Of a stretch of DNA of 64,000 nt, positions 23,843 through 32,493 are shown piece by piece. This DNA comes from Anaeromyxobacter oryzae (GTDB lineage: Bacteria > Myxococcota > Myxococcia > Myxococcales > Anaeromyxobacteraceae), in contig NZ_AP025591.1 of NCBI RefSeq assembly GCF_023169945.1, positions 5,700,481 through 5,764,480 of the forward strand, read 5' to 3'. How positions within the stretch are numbered: position 1 is the first letter of the stretch; every line of letters begins with the position of its first letter. The translations under genes and the position numbers were made by a program. The notes under the pieces were generated by a model. It was given only the letters and a program-made list of their open reading frames with translations. It had not been told where the DNA came from and searched no databases.

Positions 23843-26080
23843 ATGGACTTCGCGTCGCTGTGGATCGTCTCAGGGTCGTTCGCGTGCGTCGGGCTGCTCG
23901 CGGGAGGCCATCTCGGACGGCGCTGGCTGCGGCAGCGGCGCGATCGCGCGGCGCTCGACGAGAAGGCCGGGCGCGGCGAGCACCTGGCGCGCTCGCTCCA
24001 CCCGGTCATCGACCCGAACGTCTGCATCGGCAGCCTCTCCTGCCTGAAGGCGTGTCCCGAGGGCGACATCCTCGGCGTGGTGGACGGCGCTGCGAGCCTC
24101 GTCCACGCGGACCACTGCATCGGCCACGGCCGGTGCGCCGCCGAGTGCCCGGTGGGCGCGATCCGGCTCGTCTTCGGGACTGCCGAGCGCGGCGTGGATC
24201 TCCCCGAGGTGGACGGCCACTTCGAGTCCTCCCGGCCCGGCGTCCACGTCGTCGGCGAGCTCGGCGGGATGGGGCTCATCAAGAATGCCATCGGCCAGGG
24301 CCTGCAGGTCGCCGAGCGGATCGCGGAGATCGTGCCGAGGGGCGGGCCGGAGGTCGTCGTCGTCGGCGCGGGGCCGGCCGGGATCGCGACCGCGCTGGGC
24401 CTGAAGGCGCGCGGCGTCCCGTTCCGGCTCGTCGAGCAGGGCACGATCGGCGGCTCCGTCGCGCACTACCCGCGCCGGAAGATCGCGATGACGGAGACCG
24501 TGGAGCTCCCGCTGGTCGGGCGGTTCGGCCAGCGGCTCATCACGAAGGAGGAGCTCCTCGCGTCCTGGCACCGCATCCTGCGCAAGACGGGCATCCACGT
24601 CGAGCAGGGGGTGAAGGTCACCGGCATCGAAGGCGACGACGGTCGGTTCACGGTGAGGACGGAGGCCGGCGCGATCGCCGCGTCCAAGGTCGTGCTCGCC
24701 ATCGGTCGCCGCGGGACGCCGCGCCGCCTCGGGGTGCCCGGCGAGGAGACGGAGAAGGTCCTCTACGGGCTCACCGATCCCGATCAGTACGACGGCGCCC
24801 GGGTGCTCGTGGTCGGCGGCGGCGACTCCGCGCTCGAGGCGGCGATCCAGCTCGCCGAGGAGTCGACCGCCGAGGTGACGCTCTCGTACCGGGGCGACGC
24901 GCTCGCGCGCTGCCGCGAGGCGAACCGGAGGCGGCTGGAGGGGCTCGTCCAGGCGGGGCGCATCCGCGCGCTCCTGCGATCGACGGTGACGGAGATCCGC
25001 GCCCGCGAGGTCCTGCTGGACGTGGCTGGCCAGGCCGCGACCCTCGAGAACGACTTCGTCATCGTGAACGCCGGTGGCGAGCTGCCGCTCGAGCTCCTCG
25101 CGAAGGCCGGCGTGTCCCTGCGCCGCTACCACGGCGAGGCGCCCGGTGAGGTCCACGTCGACGGGACGGGCGACGGGTATCGCGAGCAGCGCCGGCGCGC
25201 GGCCGCGAGGAGGGAACGGTCGGACCGGATCCGCCGCCGAGTCGTCAGGACCCTGTACGCGCTCGCCGGGATCGCGATCCTCGCCGCGCTCGCGTGGAAG
25301 GGGCGCGACTACTATCCGCTCTCCCGGGTCGAGCGCCTCCGGTCGCCACTCCACCCGAGCATGAAGCCCGCCGGCACGTTCGGCCACTCCATCGGCATGG
25401 CCGCGACGGCGTTCATGCTGTCCAACTTCCTCTACGCGGCGCGCAAGCGCTGGAAGCGGCTCGCCGCGCTCGGCAGCATCCGCAGCTGGCTCGACTTCCA
25501 CGTGTTCGTGGGGTTCATGAGCCCGCTCGTCATCGTCTTCCACGCCGCGTTCCAGTCCAACAACCTGCTCGCCACCGGGACGTCGGCCGCGCTCGCCGTC
25601 GTGGTGAGCACCGGGATCGTCGGCCGGTACATCTACGGGATGGTGCCGTCGGACGGCGGGAAGTCCGTGGAGCTCGCCGAGCTCCTCGGGCGGTTCGAGC
25701 GGCTCCGCGCCGAGATGGGGCCGCTGCTCGAGGAGGCCGGCGGCCCTGCCCGCGCGCTGCTCGACCGCGCCGCGGCGCCGGTGCGCGGGGGCTCGCTCCT
25801 GCTCCTCTTCCTCGCCGTCCCGGCGCAGGCACTCGTGTTCCGCGTGCGCCTCGCCCGCGTGCGGCGGCGCTTCCGCGATCCCGGCCACTTCGCCCGGTTC
25901 CGCGAGGCGGTGGTCCGGCTCGCGCGGCTCCGCTGGCAGATCCGGTTCTACGCCTCGCTGAAGCGCCTCCTCCGCGGCTGGCGCGTGTTCCACGCCTCCC
26001 TCGCGGTCTTCCTCGTGCTCGCCATCGCCGCCCACATCGGGCTCTCGCTCTACCTCGGCTACGGGCTCCTCCACCGGTGA
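23843..26080 (+). CDS. Membrane-anchored Fe-S/FAD oxidoreductase fused to a b-type-cytochrome-like domain
   Basis: The 745-aa protein has four parts. An N-terminal helix (residues 4-22) anchors it. A ferredoxin-like section has CIGSLSCLKACP (61-72) and CIGHGRCAAECP (92-103), each with three Cys because the second ligand of the usual CxxCxxCxxxCP is replaced by Ser or His. A thioredoxin-reductase-like FAD/NAD(P) unit follows, with VVVVGAGPAG at 171-180 and VLVVGGGDSA at 321-330. A C-terminal membrane part has His-bearing helices (HSIGMAATA, DFHVFVGFMSPLVIVFHA, VFHASLAVFLVLAIAAHI) suited to b haems. It likely takes electrons from NAD(P)H or ferredoxin and passes them to the periplasmic cytochromes encoded next. 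A GTG two codons upstream is an alternative start. Confidence 0.85.
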   Translation: MDFASLWIVSGSFACVGLLAGGHLGRRWLRQRRDRAALDEKAGRGEHLARSLHPVIDPNVCIGSLSCLKACPEGDILGVVDGAASLVHADHCIGHGRCAAECPVGAIRLVFGTAERGVDLPEVDGHFESSRPGVHVVGELGGMGLIKNAIGQGLQVAERIAEIVPRGGPEVVVVGAGPAGIATALGLKARGVPFRLVEQGTIGGSVAHYPRRKIAMTETVELPLVGRFGQRLITKEELLASWHRILRKTGIHVEQGVKVTGIEGDDGRFTVRTEAGAIAASKVVLAIGRRGTPRRLGVPGEETEKVLYGLTDPDQYDGARVLVVGGGDSALEAAIQLAEESTAEVTLSYRGDALARCREANRRRLEGLVQAGRIRALLRSTVTEIRAREVLLDVAGQAATLENDFVIVNAGGELPLELLAKAGVSLRRYHGEAPGEVHVDGTGDGYREQRRRAAARRERSDRIRRRVVRTLYALAGIAILAALAWKGRDYYPLSRVERLRSPLHPSMKPAGTFGHSIGMAATAFMLSNFLYAARKRWKRLAALGSIRSWLDFHVFVGFMSPLVIVFHAAFQSNNLLATGTSAALAVVVSTGIVGRYIYGMVPSDGGKSVELAELLGRFERLRAEMGPLLEEAGGPARALLDRAAAPVRGGSLLLLFLAVPAQALVFRVRLARVRRRFRDPGHFARFREAVVRLARLRWQIRFYASLKRLLRGWRVFHASLAVFLVLAIAAHIGLSLYLGYGLLHR

Positions 26081-27948
26081 AACCGACCTCCCAGCTCCCC
26101 GGCCTGACCCTCGCCCTCGCGGCCGCGGCGCTCGCAGCGGCGCCGGCCCGCGCCGACGTGTTCTCCCCCGGCGACCTCTCCCGTCCCCACGCGAAGCTCG
26201 AGGGCCTCCAGAACTGCACGAGGTGTCACGTCGCCGGCCAGCAGCTCTCGCAGGAGCGCTGCCTGGCCTGTCACACGGAGCTCGAGGGCCGCGTCCGTCA
26301 GGGGCGCGGGTTCCACGGCCGCATGCCGGCCGGCGACCGCGACTGCTGGAGGTGCCACCACGAGCACCAGGGCCGCGCGTTCCCGGAGATCGACTGGGGC
26401 AAGGGTGGGAAGAGGGGCTTCGACCACGCGAAGGCCGGCTTCGACCTCCGGGGCAAGCACGCGCGGGTGGACTGCGCGCGCTGCCACGACCCGCGCCTCG
26501 TCGCCGACCCGGCGGTCCGGGACGTCCTCGCGAGGCAGCCCGGGCGCGAGACGCTGCTCGGCGCGCCGCAGGCGTGCGCGGCGTGCCACTTCGACGAGCA
26601 CCGCGGCCAGCTCGGGACGGACTGCCAGCGGTGCCACGGCGAGGACGGCTGGAAGCCGGCGAGGAGGTTCGACCACGCCCAGAGCCGGTACCCGCTCACC
26701 GGGAAGCACGCGAAGCTCGAGTGCGCGAAGTGCCACAAGGGCCAGGAGGAGCCCGCGCGCACCGCCGGACCCGCGATGACGGCGCCGGTCAGCGCCGCGG
26801 CGTTCGTGAGGTACCGGCCGCTGCCGTTCGAGAGCTGCCTCGATTGCCACAAGGACCCGCACCAGGCCCGGTTCGGGCCGAGCTGCCGGAGCTGTCACGA
26901 CACCTCCGACTGGCGGAAGGTCACCGGCGCCGGCGCGCAGAAGGCGTTCCACGAGAGGACGCGCTACCCGCTCCGCGGCGCGCACGTCGAGGCGAAGTGC
27001 GAGGCGTGCCACGGCCCGTTCCCCGGGATGAAGGCCGCCCAGTACAAGGGCATCCCGTTCGACCGCTGCACGGACTGCCACCTGGATGCCCACGTCGGGC
27101 AGCTCCAGGCCGTCGCGGCCGCGGTCCGGCTCGCTCCGACCCCGGCCGCGGCCGGCGCCACCTCCGGCGCCCGCGCCGCGCCGGACGCCTGCGATCGCTG
27201 CCACACGGTCCAGGGCTGGATGCCGGTCCGGTTCGAGCTCGCGGACCACGACGCGCTCCCGTACCGGCTCGAGGGCGCGCACCGGGCGGTCGCGTGCGCG
27301 CTGTGCCATCCGAAGGACCCCCGGCTCGCGTTCCGGGTGCCCGCGGCCGTGAAGGCGGAGCTCCAGCGCAAGCGCCGGCCGCTCCAGGTGAGCCTGGCGC
27401 TGCTGGACGTGCCGCGCGCGGGCGACTGCCGCACCTGCCATCGCGACCCGCACGCCGGCCAGCTCGACGCGCGCGCGAAGGACGGGGGCTGCGCCGCGTG
27501 CCACGGCCTCGACTCCTTCCGGAAGGTCCGGTTCGACCACCAGAAGGACGCGCGGTTCCCGCTCACCGGCAAGCACGAGAAGGCGGCCTGCGCGAGCTGC
27601 CACCGCCCGGACGCGAAGGGCGTCGTCCGCTACCGCCCGCTCCCGCTCGCGTGCGCCGGGTGTCACGCCGACGTGCACGCCGGCCAGCTCGCGGCGAAGG
27701 GGCAGGGGACGGACTGCGCGCGGTGCCACGAGACCTCCGCGTGGAAGGAGCCGCTCCGGTTCCGCCACGAGAAGCCGTTCACCGAGTACGCGCTCACCGG
27801 GAAGCACCGGAAGGTCGAGTGCGCGAGGTGCCACGGCGTCGTCTCCGTCGCGGGCGCCGAGGTGCGCCGCTACCGCGGCGTGCCGACGGCCTGCGAGGGG
27901 TGCCACGCCGACTTCCACCAGGGGGCGTTCCGGGGGTACGTGCCGTGA
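26077..27948 (+). CDS. Periplasmic 20-haem c-type cytochrome
   Basis: The 623-aa exported protein (signal peptide to about APARA, residue 26) contains 20 CxxCH haem-attachment motifs, counted by reading through the sequence. Repeated units with FDHxxxxPLTGKHxxxxC precede many motifs, as in cytochrome-c3/c7-like arrays in which distal His residues come from such segments. It should form a long haem wire in the periplasm. The GTG start overlaps the previous stop as GTGA, so it is translated with the oxidoreductase. A linker of about 40 Ala/Pro/Thr-rich residues in the middle divides it into two haem lobes of 11 and 9 motifs. Confidence 0.9.
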   Translation: MKPTSQLPGLTLALAAAALAAAPARADVFSPGDLSRPHAKLEGLQNCTRCHVAGQQLSQERCLACHTELEGRVRQGRGFHGRMPAGDRDCWRCHHEHQGRAFPEIDWGKGGKRGFDHAKAGFDLRGKHARVDCARCHDPRLVADPAVRDVLARQPGRETLLGAPQACAACHFDEHRGQLGTDCQRCHGEDGWKPARRFDHAQSRYPLTGKHAKLECAKCHKGQEEPARTAGPAMTAPVSAAAFVRYRPLPFESCLDCHKDPHQARFGPSCRSCHDTSDWRKVTGAGAQKAFHERTRYPLRGAHVEAKCEACHGPFPGMKAAQYKGIPFDRCTDCHLDAHVGQLQAVAAAVRLAPTPAAAGATSGARAAPDACDRCHTVQGWMPVRFELADHDALPYRLEGAHRAVACALCHPKDPRLAFRVPAAVKAELQRKRRPLQVSLALLDVPRAGDCRTCHRDPHAGQLDARAKDGGCAACHGLDSFRKVRFDHQKDARFPLTGKHEKAACASCHRPDAKGVVRYRPLPLACAGCHADVHAGQLAAKGQGTDCARCHETSAWKEPLRFRHEKPFTEYALTGKHRKVECARCHGVVSVAGAEVRRYRGVPTACEGCHADFHQGAFRGYVP

Positions 27949-28841
27949 CGACGCTCGCGCTCGCGCTCCTCCTCGCCGCAGCGCCCGCCGGGCAGCCGGT
28001 CGCTCTCCCGTTCGCCCTGAGCGTAGCGCCCGCGAACGCGGGCGCGAAGTCGAAGGGCGCCGCGCCCGACCTCGCCCCGCGTGCGCTGGTGCCGGATCAC
28101 GGCGGCGACACCCGCTGCGCCGCGTGCCACACGGCCGAGGGCTGGAAGGACGTGAAGTTCGCCCACGACCGGACCGGCTTCCCGCTCGAGGGGCGCCACG
28201 TAGACGCGCAGTGCAGGGCGTGCCACGCGACGGGCACGTTCGCCGAGCCGGTGCCGCGCGCCTGCGCGGCCTGCCACCGCGACGTCCACCAGGGCCGGCT
28301 CGGGCAGCGATGCGGCGACTGCCACGACCCGACCGCCTGGGCGACGCCCACGTTCGGCGCCGACGCCCACCGTCGGACGAACTTCCCGCTCACCGGCCGC
28401 CACGCGTTCATCCCGTGCACGGAGTGCCACGGTGACCGGCGCGATCGTGGCTTCCAGCGTCCGACGCCGCGCTGCATCGGCTGCCACGAGGCCGACTGGC
28501 AGCGCGCGGGCGCGGGCGGGGCGGCCGTGGACCACGCCGCGGTGGGGTTCCCGCAGGAGTGCCGGACCTGCCACGGGGCGTGGCGGTTCTCGCCGGCGGG
28601 GCTGCCCGCGCACGAGGCCTGCTTCTCGCTGCGCTCCGGGCCGCACGGGGGCGTCCGCTGCCTCGACTGCCACCGCTCGATCCCGCCCGTCGACTACACC
28701 CAGCCGTTCACCTGCGCGACCGACACCGCCGACTGCATGCGCTGCCACGGCAACCCCGCCGGCGAGCACTCCGGGGTCCCCGGATACGCGCCCATCAACC
28801 GCAAGTGCTACGAGTGCCACCGCTTCTCGAGGGCCCCATGA
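27945..28841 (+). CDS. Periplasmic 10-haem c-type cytochrome
   Basis: The 298-aa exported protein has 10 CxxCH motifs, several in the same FPLxGRHxxxxCxxCH context as the upstream cytochrome, indicating duplication from a common module. It starts at a GTG overlapping the previous stop (GTGA). Between the signal peptide and the first haem lies a palindromic repeat element (28009-28060) translated in frame as a short Ala/Gly/Lys-rich linker. The C-terminal third (PAHEACFSLRSGPHGGVRCLDCH) carries extra His residues. It may contact the lipoprotein cytochrome that follows. Confidence 0.88.
   Translation: MTTLALALLLAAAPAGQPVALPFALSVAPANAGAKSKGAAPDLAPRALVPDHGGDTRCAACHTAEGWKDVKFAHDRTGFPLEGRHVDAQCRACHATGTFAEPVPRACAACHRDVHQGRLGQRCGDCHDPTAWATPTFGADAHRRTNFPLTGRHAFIPCTECHGDRRDRGFQRPTPRCIGCHEADWQRAGAGGAAVDHAAVGFPQECRTCHGAWRFSPAGLPAHEACFSLRSGPHGGVRCLDCHRSIPPVDYTQPFTCATDTADCMRCHGNPAGEHSGVPGYAPINRKCYECHRFSRAP
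28009..28060. repeat. Palindromic REP-like element inside the 10-haem cytochrome gene
   Basis: The outer arms (CGTTCGCCCTGAGC and TCGAAGGGCGC) match the element at 32027-32075. The inner stem is different but perfectly paired: GCGCCCGCG, loop AA, CGCGGGCGC. The element lies in frame between the signal sequence and the first haem motif. Confidence 0.75.
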
Positions 28842-29566
28842 GACGCGTCCTCCCGCTCACCGTGCTCCTCGCCGCCGCGTGCGGCGGCTCCTCGAACGCG
28901 CCGGCCATCACGATGCCCTCGCCCGACGCGCACGCTTCGCTGTACTTCCCGGCGAACGCCGCGTCGGTCCACTCGGGGACCACCTGCGGCGACTGCCACG
29001 ACCCCCAGGCGACCTCTTTCGCGCAGTTCGACTGCCTGCACTGCCACACCGGGGCGCACGCGGACCAGACGGCGCTCACCGCGACCCACGCCGGCGTCGC
29101 GGGCTTCGAGCTCACGAGCGCCGGCTGCTACCGCTGCCACCGGGACGGGACCGGCGTGAACCACGTCCCGTTCTTCCCCATCGCGTCGGGCGCGCACGCC
29201 GGCGTGCTCTGCAGCCAGTGCCACACCGACCCCGCGAACCGGAAGGATCCCGCGACGCTCGCGTGCGCGGCGTGCCACCTCCAGAAGGATCCCGCCCTCG
29301 CGACGAAGCACACGAGCGCCACGGTGCCGGTCGTCGACTATGGCGCGACGAGCGCGGCGTGCGTGAAGTGCCACGCCGACTCGCAGGTGGACCGCGGGGC
29401 GAGCCACCCGGGCGGCGAGAGCGGCCCTCTCGGCAACTCGCGCCACCGGAGCGCCGGGTGCACGACGTGCCACTCCGGCTTCCGGACCGACAAGCCGTGG
29501 GCGGCGAGCTGGTCCTCGACGCCCGGCTGCGTGACGTGCCACCCGAACGGCACGGGAGGCAACTAG
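28838..29566 (+). CDS. 8-haem c-type cytochrome, probable outer-membrane lipoprotein
   Basis: The 242-aa protein has a lipoprotein-type leader, LTVLLAAACGG, with the lipid-modified Cys at residue 15 followed by GGSSNAP. It has eight CxxCH motifs (CGDCH, CLHCH, CYRCH, CSQCH, CAACH, CVKCH, CTTCH, CVTCH). Free His residues between motifs probably supply distal ligands. The ATG overlaps the previous stop as ATGA. Next to an outer-membrane barrel, this matches the lipoprotein cytochrome of porin-cytochrome conduits that carry electrons across the outer membrane. Confidence 0.88.
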   Translation: MRRVLPLTVLLAAACGGSSNAPAITMPSPDAHASLYFPANAASVHSGTTCGDCHDPQATSFAQFDCLHCHTGAHADQTALTATHAGVAGFELTSAGCYRCHRDGTGVNHVPFFPIASGAHAGVLCSQCHTDPANRKDPATLACAACHLQKDPALATKHTSATVPVVDYGATSAACVKCHADSQVDRGASHPGGESGPLGNSRHRSAGCTTCHSGFRTDKPWAASWSSTPGCVTCHPNGTGGN

Positions 29567-31209
29567 TGCTGTCCGCCCTCGTCCTCGCCGCCGCGCTCGG
29601 CGCGGATCCGGCCACGCCGCTCGGCGCCGCACCGCCGGTCCGCGCCGAGCGGCCGCGCGGGACGGGCGGCGTCGCCTACGTCACGGCGAAGAAGGTCTAC
29701 CTCGACGTCGGCGCCGACGACGGGCTCCCCGAGGGCTCGGAGCTGGAGCTCCGGCGCGGGGGCGCCGTCGTGGGGCGCTGCCGCGTGGAGGTGGTCGCGC
29801 CCCACCAGGCCGTCTGCTCCGGCGCGCCGGCGCGGCCGGGCGACGTCTTCCGGTTCGAGCCGGCGCCGCCCGCCGCGGCCGCCGCTCCGGCCCCGAAGGT
29901 GCTGCCGCCCCCGCCCGACGACGCCGAGGTGGCTCGCCGGCTCGCGGCCCTCACCTCCGCGCCGCAAGCGTCCCTCGTGCAGTACCGGGCGCCCGCGACG
30001 GAGGCGGCCGCCGTCCCGCGGAGCCGCACCGTGGAGGCCGCGCTCACCCACGCGTCCTGGGTCGCCTCCGACGCGGCGTCCTCGCACCGCGAGTCCCTCG
30101 ACGTCGTGATCCGCGGCGCGGAGGTCGCGGACGGCCTCACGCTCGACGTCGACGCGCGCGCGGAGCGCTGGCTACGCAGCGGGACGCCGCGCTTCCGGCC
30201 GAACGACGCCACCCAGCTCTACCTCTGGCAGGCGCAGCTCACGGCGACCCCGGGCGACGCGCTCGTGCTCTCGGCGGGGCGCGTCCTGCCGTGGTCGATC
30301 CCGGGCGCGACGCTGTTCGACGGCGCCCTCGCCGGCGTGCGCCGCCGGACCGGCGACCTGCGGACGGAGCTCGGGCTGTTCGGCGGGCTCGTGCCGGATC
30401 CGGTCACCACCGCGCCGACGTCGAGCCGGTCCACGGGCGGCGGCTACTGGATCCTCGACGGCCTCCTCGGCCACGGCGCGTCGTTCCGGCAGGAGGGGCG
30501 CGTCGCGGTGGTGCACTCGCCCGAGCTCGGCACCCGCTACGAGGCGTCGCTCACCGGCCGCCTCTTCCTGCGCCTCGCCGACGTCTCCGCCGAGGGGCAC
30601 CTCGGCACCGGCGGCACCGCGAGCGGCGGGCTCGACGCCGGCCGCGTGGACGTGACGCTCCGGCCGGTGCAGGGGCTCGTCCTCGGCGGCGCGTACCGCG
30701 AGGCGCGGCTCGACTGGCCGCAGCCGTTCGACCCGCCGGCGTTCCCCGGGCGATCGCGGGCGGCGGACGCGTTCGCGTACCTCGACATCGGCCGCGCGGT
30801 ACGCGTGGGCGCCACCGGGGGCCTCGCGAAGGACCTCTCCACCGGGCTCGACCGGGCCTGGTTCGGTCCCGAGGTCGGGCTGCCCCGGCTGCTCGGGTCG
30901 CGCGGCGGGCTCACCCTGGGCTACCTCGAGGAGACCGGGTGGCTCAACGGGCGGAGCGCGTACGCGCAGCTCGTCGCCCGGCCCTGGGACCCCGTCCGTC
31001 TCCTTGCGCGCGTGAGCTGGGCGCACGACCAGGGCGCCGGCATCGACCGCGACGAGGTCGGGATCTACGCGAGCGCCGCCGCCGACCTCACGCGCCGCCT
31101 CGGGCTCCGGCTGTCGCTGCTGTCGCGCGCGGCGGTCGGGCTCGGCGAGGGCGCGGGGTCGACCCCGTACGGCGTGACCGGCTTCGTGTCCCTCGTCCTG
31201 AGCCTGTAG
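29566..31209 (+). CDS. Outer-membrane beta-barrel of a porin-cytochrome conduit
   Basis: The 547-aa protein begins at a GTG sharing a base with the previous TAG. After a short hydrophobic leader comes a small soluble domain (GVAYVTAKKVYLDVGADDG...GRCRVEVVAPHQAVC) and a Pro/Ala linker. About 380 residues of alternating amphipathic strands follow (for example LQLYLWQAQLTA, VLSAGRVLPWSIPGATLFDG, GLRLSLLSRAAVGLG) ending in the barrel-type C-terminus TGFVSLVLSL. Position and architecture point to the porin that sheathes the lipoprotein cytochrome. It has no obvious haem motif. The N-terminal domain is not standard for such porins. Confidence 0.82.
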   Translation: MLSALVLAAALGADPATPLGAAPPVRAERPRGTGGVAYVTAKKVYLDVGADDGLPEGSELELRRGGAVVGRCRVEVVAPHQAVCSGAPARPGDVFRFEPAPPAAAAAPAPKVLPPPPDDAEVARRLAALTSAPQASLVQYRAPATEAAAVPRSRTVEAALTHASWVASDAASSHRESLDVVIRGAEVADGLTLDVDARAERWLRSGTPRFRPNDATQLYLWQAQLTATPGDALVLSAGRVLPWSIPGATLFDGALAGVRRRTGDLRTELGLFGGLVPDPVTTAPTSSRSTGGGYWILDGLLGHGASFRQEGRVAVVHSPELGTRYEASLTGRLFLRLADVSAEGHLGTGGTASGGLDAGRVDVTLRPVQGLVLGGAYREARLDWPQPFDPPAFPGRSRAADAFAYLDIGRAVRVGATGGLAKDLSTGLDRAWFGPEVGLPRLLGSRGGLTLGYLEETGWLNGRSAYAQLVARPWDPVRLLARVSWAHDQGAGIDRDEVGIYASAAADLTRRLGLRLSLLSRAAVGLGEGAGSTPYGVTGFVSLVLSL

Positions 31210-31252
31210 CGAGGGCTTCCCGCCGGACGGCCGCGGAGGCGAAGATGGCGGC

Positions 31253-31915
31253 ATGAGCCCCTCCGCGAGCCCCGCCGCGGCCTGGACCCGCGCCGAGCGC
31301 GCCGTCCTCCGCCGCCTCTCCACGCCCGCCCGGATCCAGGCGTACCTCGACGGCCTGCAGTACCGGGCCGAGGACCGCGCGGCCTGCCCCCGCAAGGTCC
31401 TCGTTGAGGGCCGCGCGCACTGCTACGACGGCGCGATCTTCGCGGCGGCGGCGCTCGCGGAGCTGGGGCACCCGCCGCTGCTCCTCGACATGTGGGCCGT
31501 CCGCGACGACGACCACGTGCTCGCGGTGTACCGGGTGGATGGCTACTTCGGCGCGATCGCTAAGTCGAACTTCGTCGGGCTGCGCTTCCGGGAGCCCGTC
31601 TACCGGACGCTCCGCGAGCTGGTGCTCTCGTACTTCGAGCTGTACTTCAACGCGGCCGGCGAGAAGACGCTCCGCGCGTTCTCCGGGCTCCTCGATCTGC
31701 GCCGCTTCGACCGGCTCGGGTGGCGCTTCGACGACGCGCCGCTGCCGTTCATCTCGGACCGGCTCGACGCGCTGCCCCACCGGAAGATCCTCACCCGCGC
31801 CATGGAGCGGCGGCTGCAGCCGGTCGACCCGCGGTCGATGGAGGCGGGGATGCTGGGGACGCTTCGCGAGGGGCTCTACGCGGGCGGGGCGAAGCCGCGG
31901 CGCGCGGCCCGGTAG
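31253..31915 (+). CDS. Transglutaminase-like cysteine protein
   Basis: The 220-aa soluble protein has the Cys-His arrangement of transglutaminase/arylamine-type folds: GRAHCYDGAIFAAAALAELG with Cys57 at a helix start, DDDHVLAVY with His88 on a strand, and VDGYFGAIAKSNF after it. There is no signal peptide. It is 43 bp downstream of the electron-transfer operon and may be co-transcribed. A haem- or cytochrome-related role is possible but unproven. The ATG lacks a strong ribosome binding site. Confidence 0.65.
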   Translation: MSPSASPAAAWTRAERAVLRRLSTPARIQAYLDGLQYRAEDRAACPRKVLVEGRAHCYDGAIFAAAALAELGHPPLLLDMWAVRDDDHVLAVYRVDGYFGAIAKSNFVGLRFREPVYRTLRELVLSYFELYFNAAGEKTLRAFSGLLDLRRFDRLGWRFDDAPLPFISDRLDALPHRKILTRAMERRLQPVDPRSMEAGMLGTLREGLYAGGAKPRRAAR

Positions 31916-31921
31916 CGGGTC

Positions 31922-32026
31922 CGCTCGCTCCGCAGGCGCGGCGGGCAGCGGAGTTCCGCTCGCTCCGCAGGCGCGGCGGGCAGCGGAGTTCCGCTCGCTC
32001 CGCAGGTGCGGCGGGCAGCGGAGTTC
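31922..32026. repeat. Tandem repeat, three copies of 35 bp
   Basis: Three nearly perfect copies of a 35-bp unit beginning CGCTCGCTCCGCAGG and ending GCAGCGGAGTTC start at 31922, 31957 and 31992. One C/T difference is seen in the third copy. The array runs directly into the palindromic element at 32027 and lies after the stop of the transglutaminase-like gene. Confidence 0.9.
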
Positions 32027-32075
32027 CGTTCGCCCTGAGCGTAGGGCGGCGCAGCCGCCCGGAGTCGAAGGGCGC
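32027..32075. repeat. Palindromic REP-like element
   Basis: It has the same outer arms as the element at 28009 (CGTTCGCCCTGAGC and TCGAAGGGCGC) but a different inner stem, GGGCGGC-GCA-GCCGCCC. It lies between convergent genes and can form a strong hairpin, so it may also help end transcription. Confidence 0.8.
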
Positions 32076-32094
32076 CAGCGGGCGCTCCGGCGCG

Positions 32095-32493
32095 CTACTC
32101 GTCGTCCGGGGTTCGCTGCCGCGCGCGCCGGCGGTTCAGCGAGTCGAGCATCTCGGCGCGGCGGCGGTCGCGGTAGGTGGCCGGATCGACGGCCCGCTCC
32201 GCCTGGTAGGCCGGGAGCGGCGAGCCGTCCGCCGGGCTCGCCGCGTCCGGCGGCGCCGCGGGGGGCGGGTACGCGGCCGGGACCGGGTACGTGGGGATCG
32301 GGGCGAGCCCGCCGGAGGTGGCGACGTCGGGCGGCGCGTGCTGGAGCGGACCGTCGCTCACGGCTGCGCGCGTCCTCACCGGCGCGACGGGCGCGGCGCT
32401 CCGGTCCGGGTCGGTCGCGATCGCGATGATCAGGATGCAGACGCCCGAGAAGAGGAAGATCGCACCCGCTCCGACGATGACGAGCCTGCGCAT
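32095..32493 (-). CDS. Small membrane-anchored Pro-rich protein
   Basis: The 132-aa product has one N-terminal helix (LVIVGAGAIFLFSGVCILIIAIA). A Pro/Ala-rich extracytoplasmic spacer and a charged C-terminal helix (YRDRRRAEMLDSLNRRRARQRT) follow. The ATG at 32493 is preferred over a TTG five codons upstream. No domain is recognised. It is convergent with the gene ending at 31915. Confidence 0.6.
   Translation of the reverse strand: MRRLVIVGAGAIFLFSGVCILIIAIATDPDRSAAPVAPVRTRAAVSDGPLQHAPPDVATSGGLAPIPTYPVPAAYPPPAAPPDAASPADGSPLPAYQAERAVDPATYRDRRRAEMLDSLNRRRARQRTPDDE

Noticed and set aside
31922..32075. CRISPR array
   Set aside because: The three units are directly adjacent with no spacers, and no cas genes are present in the window.
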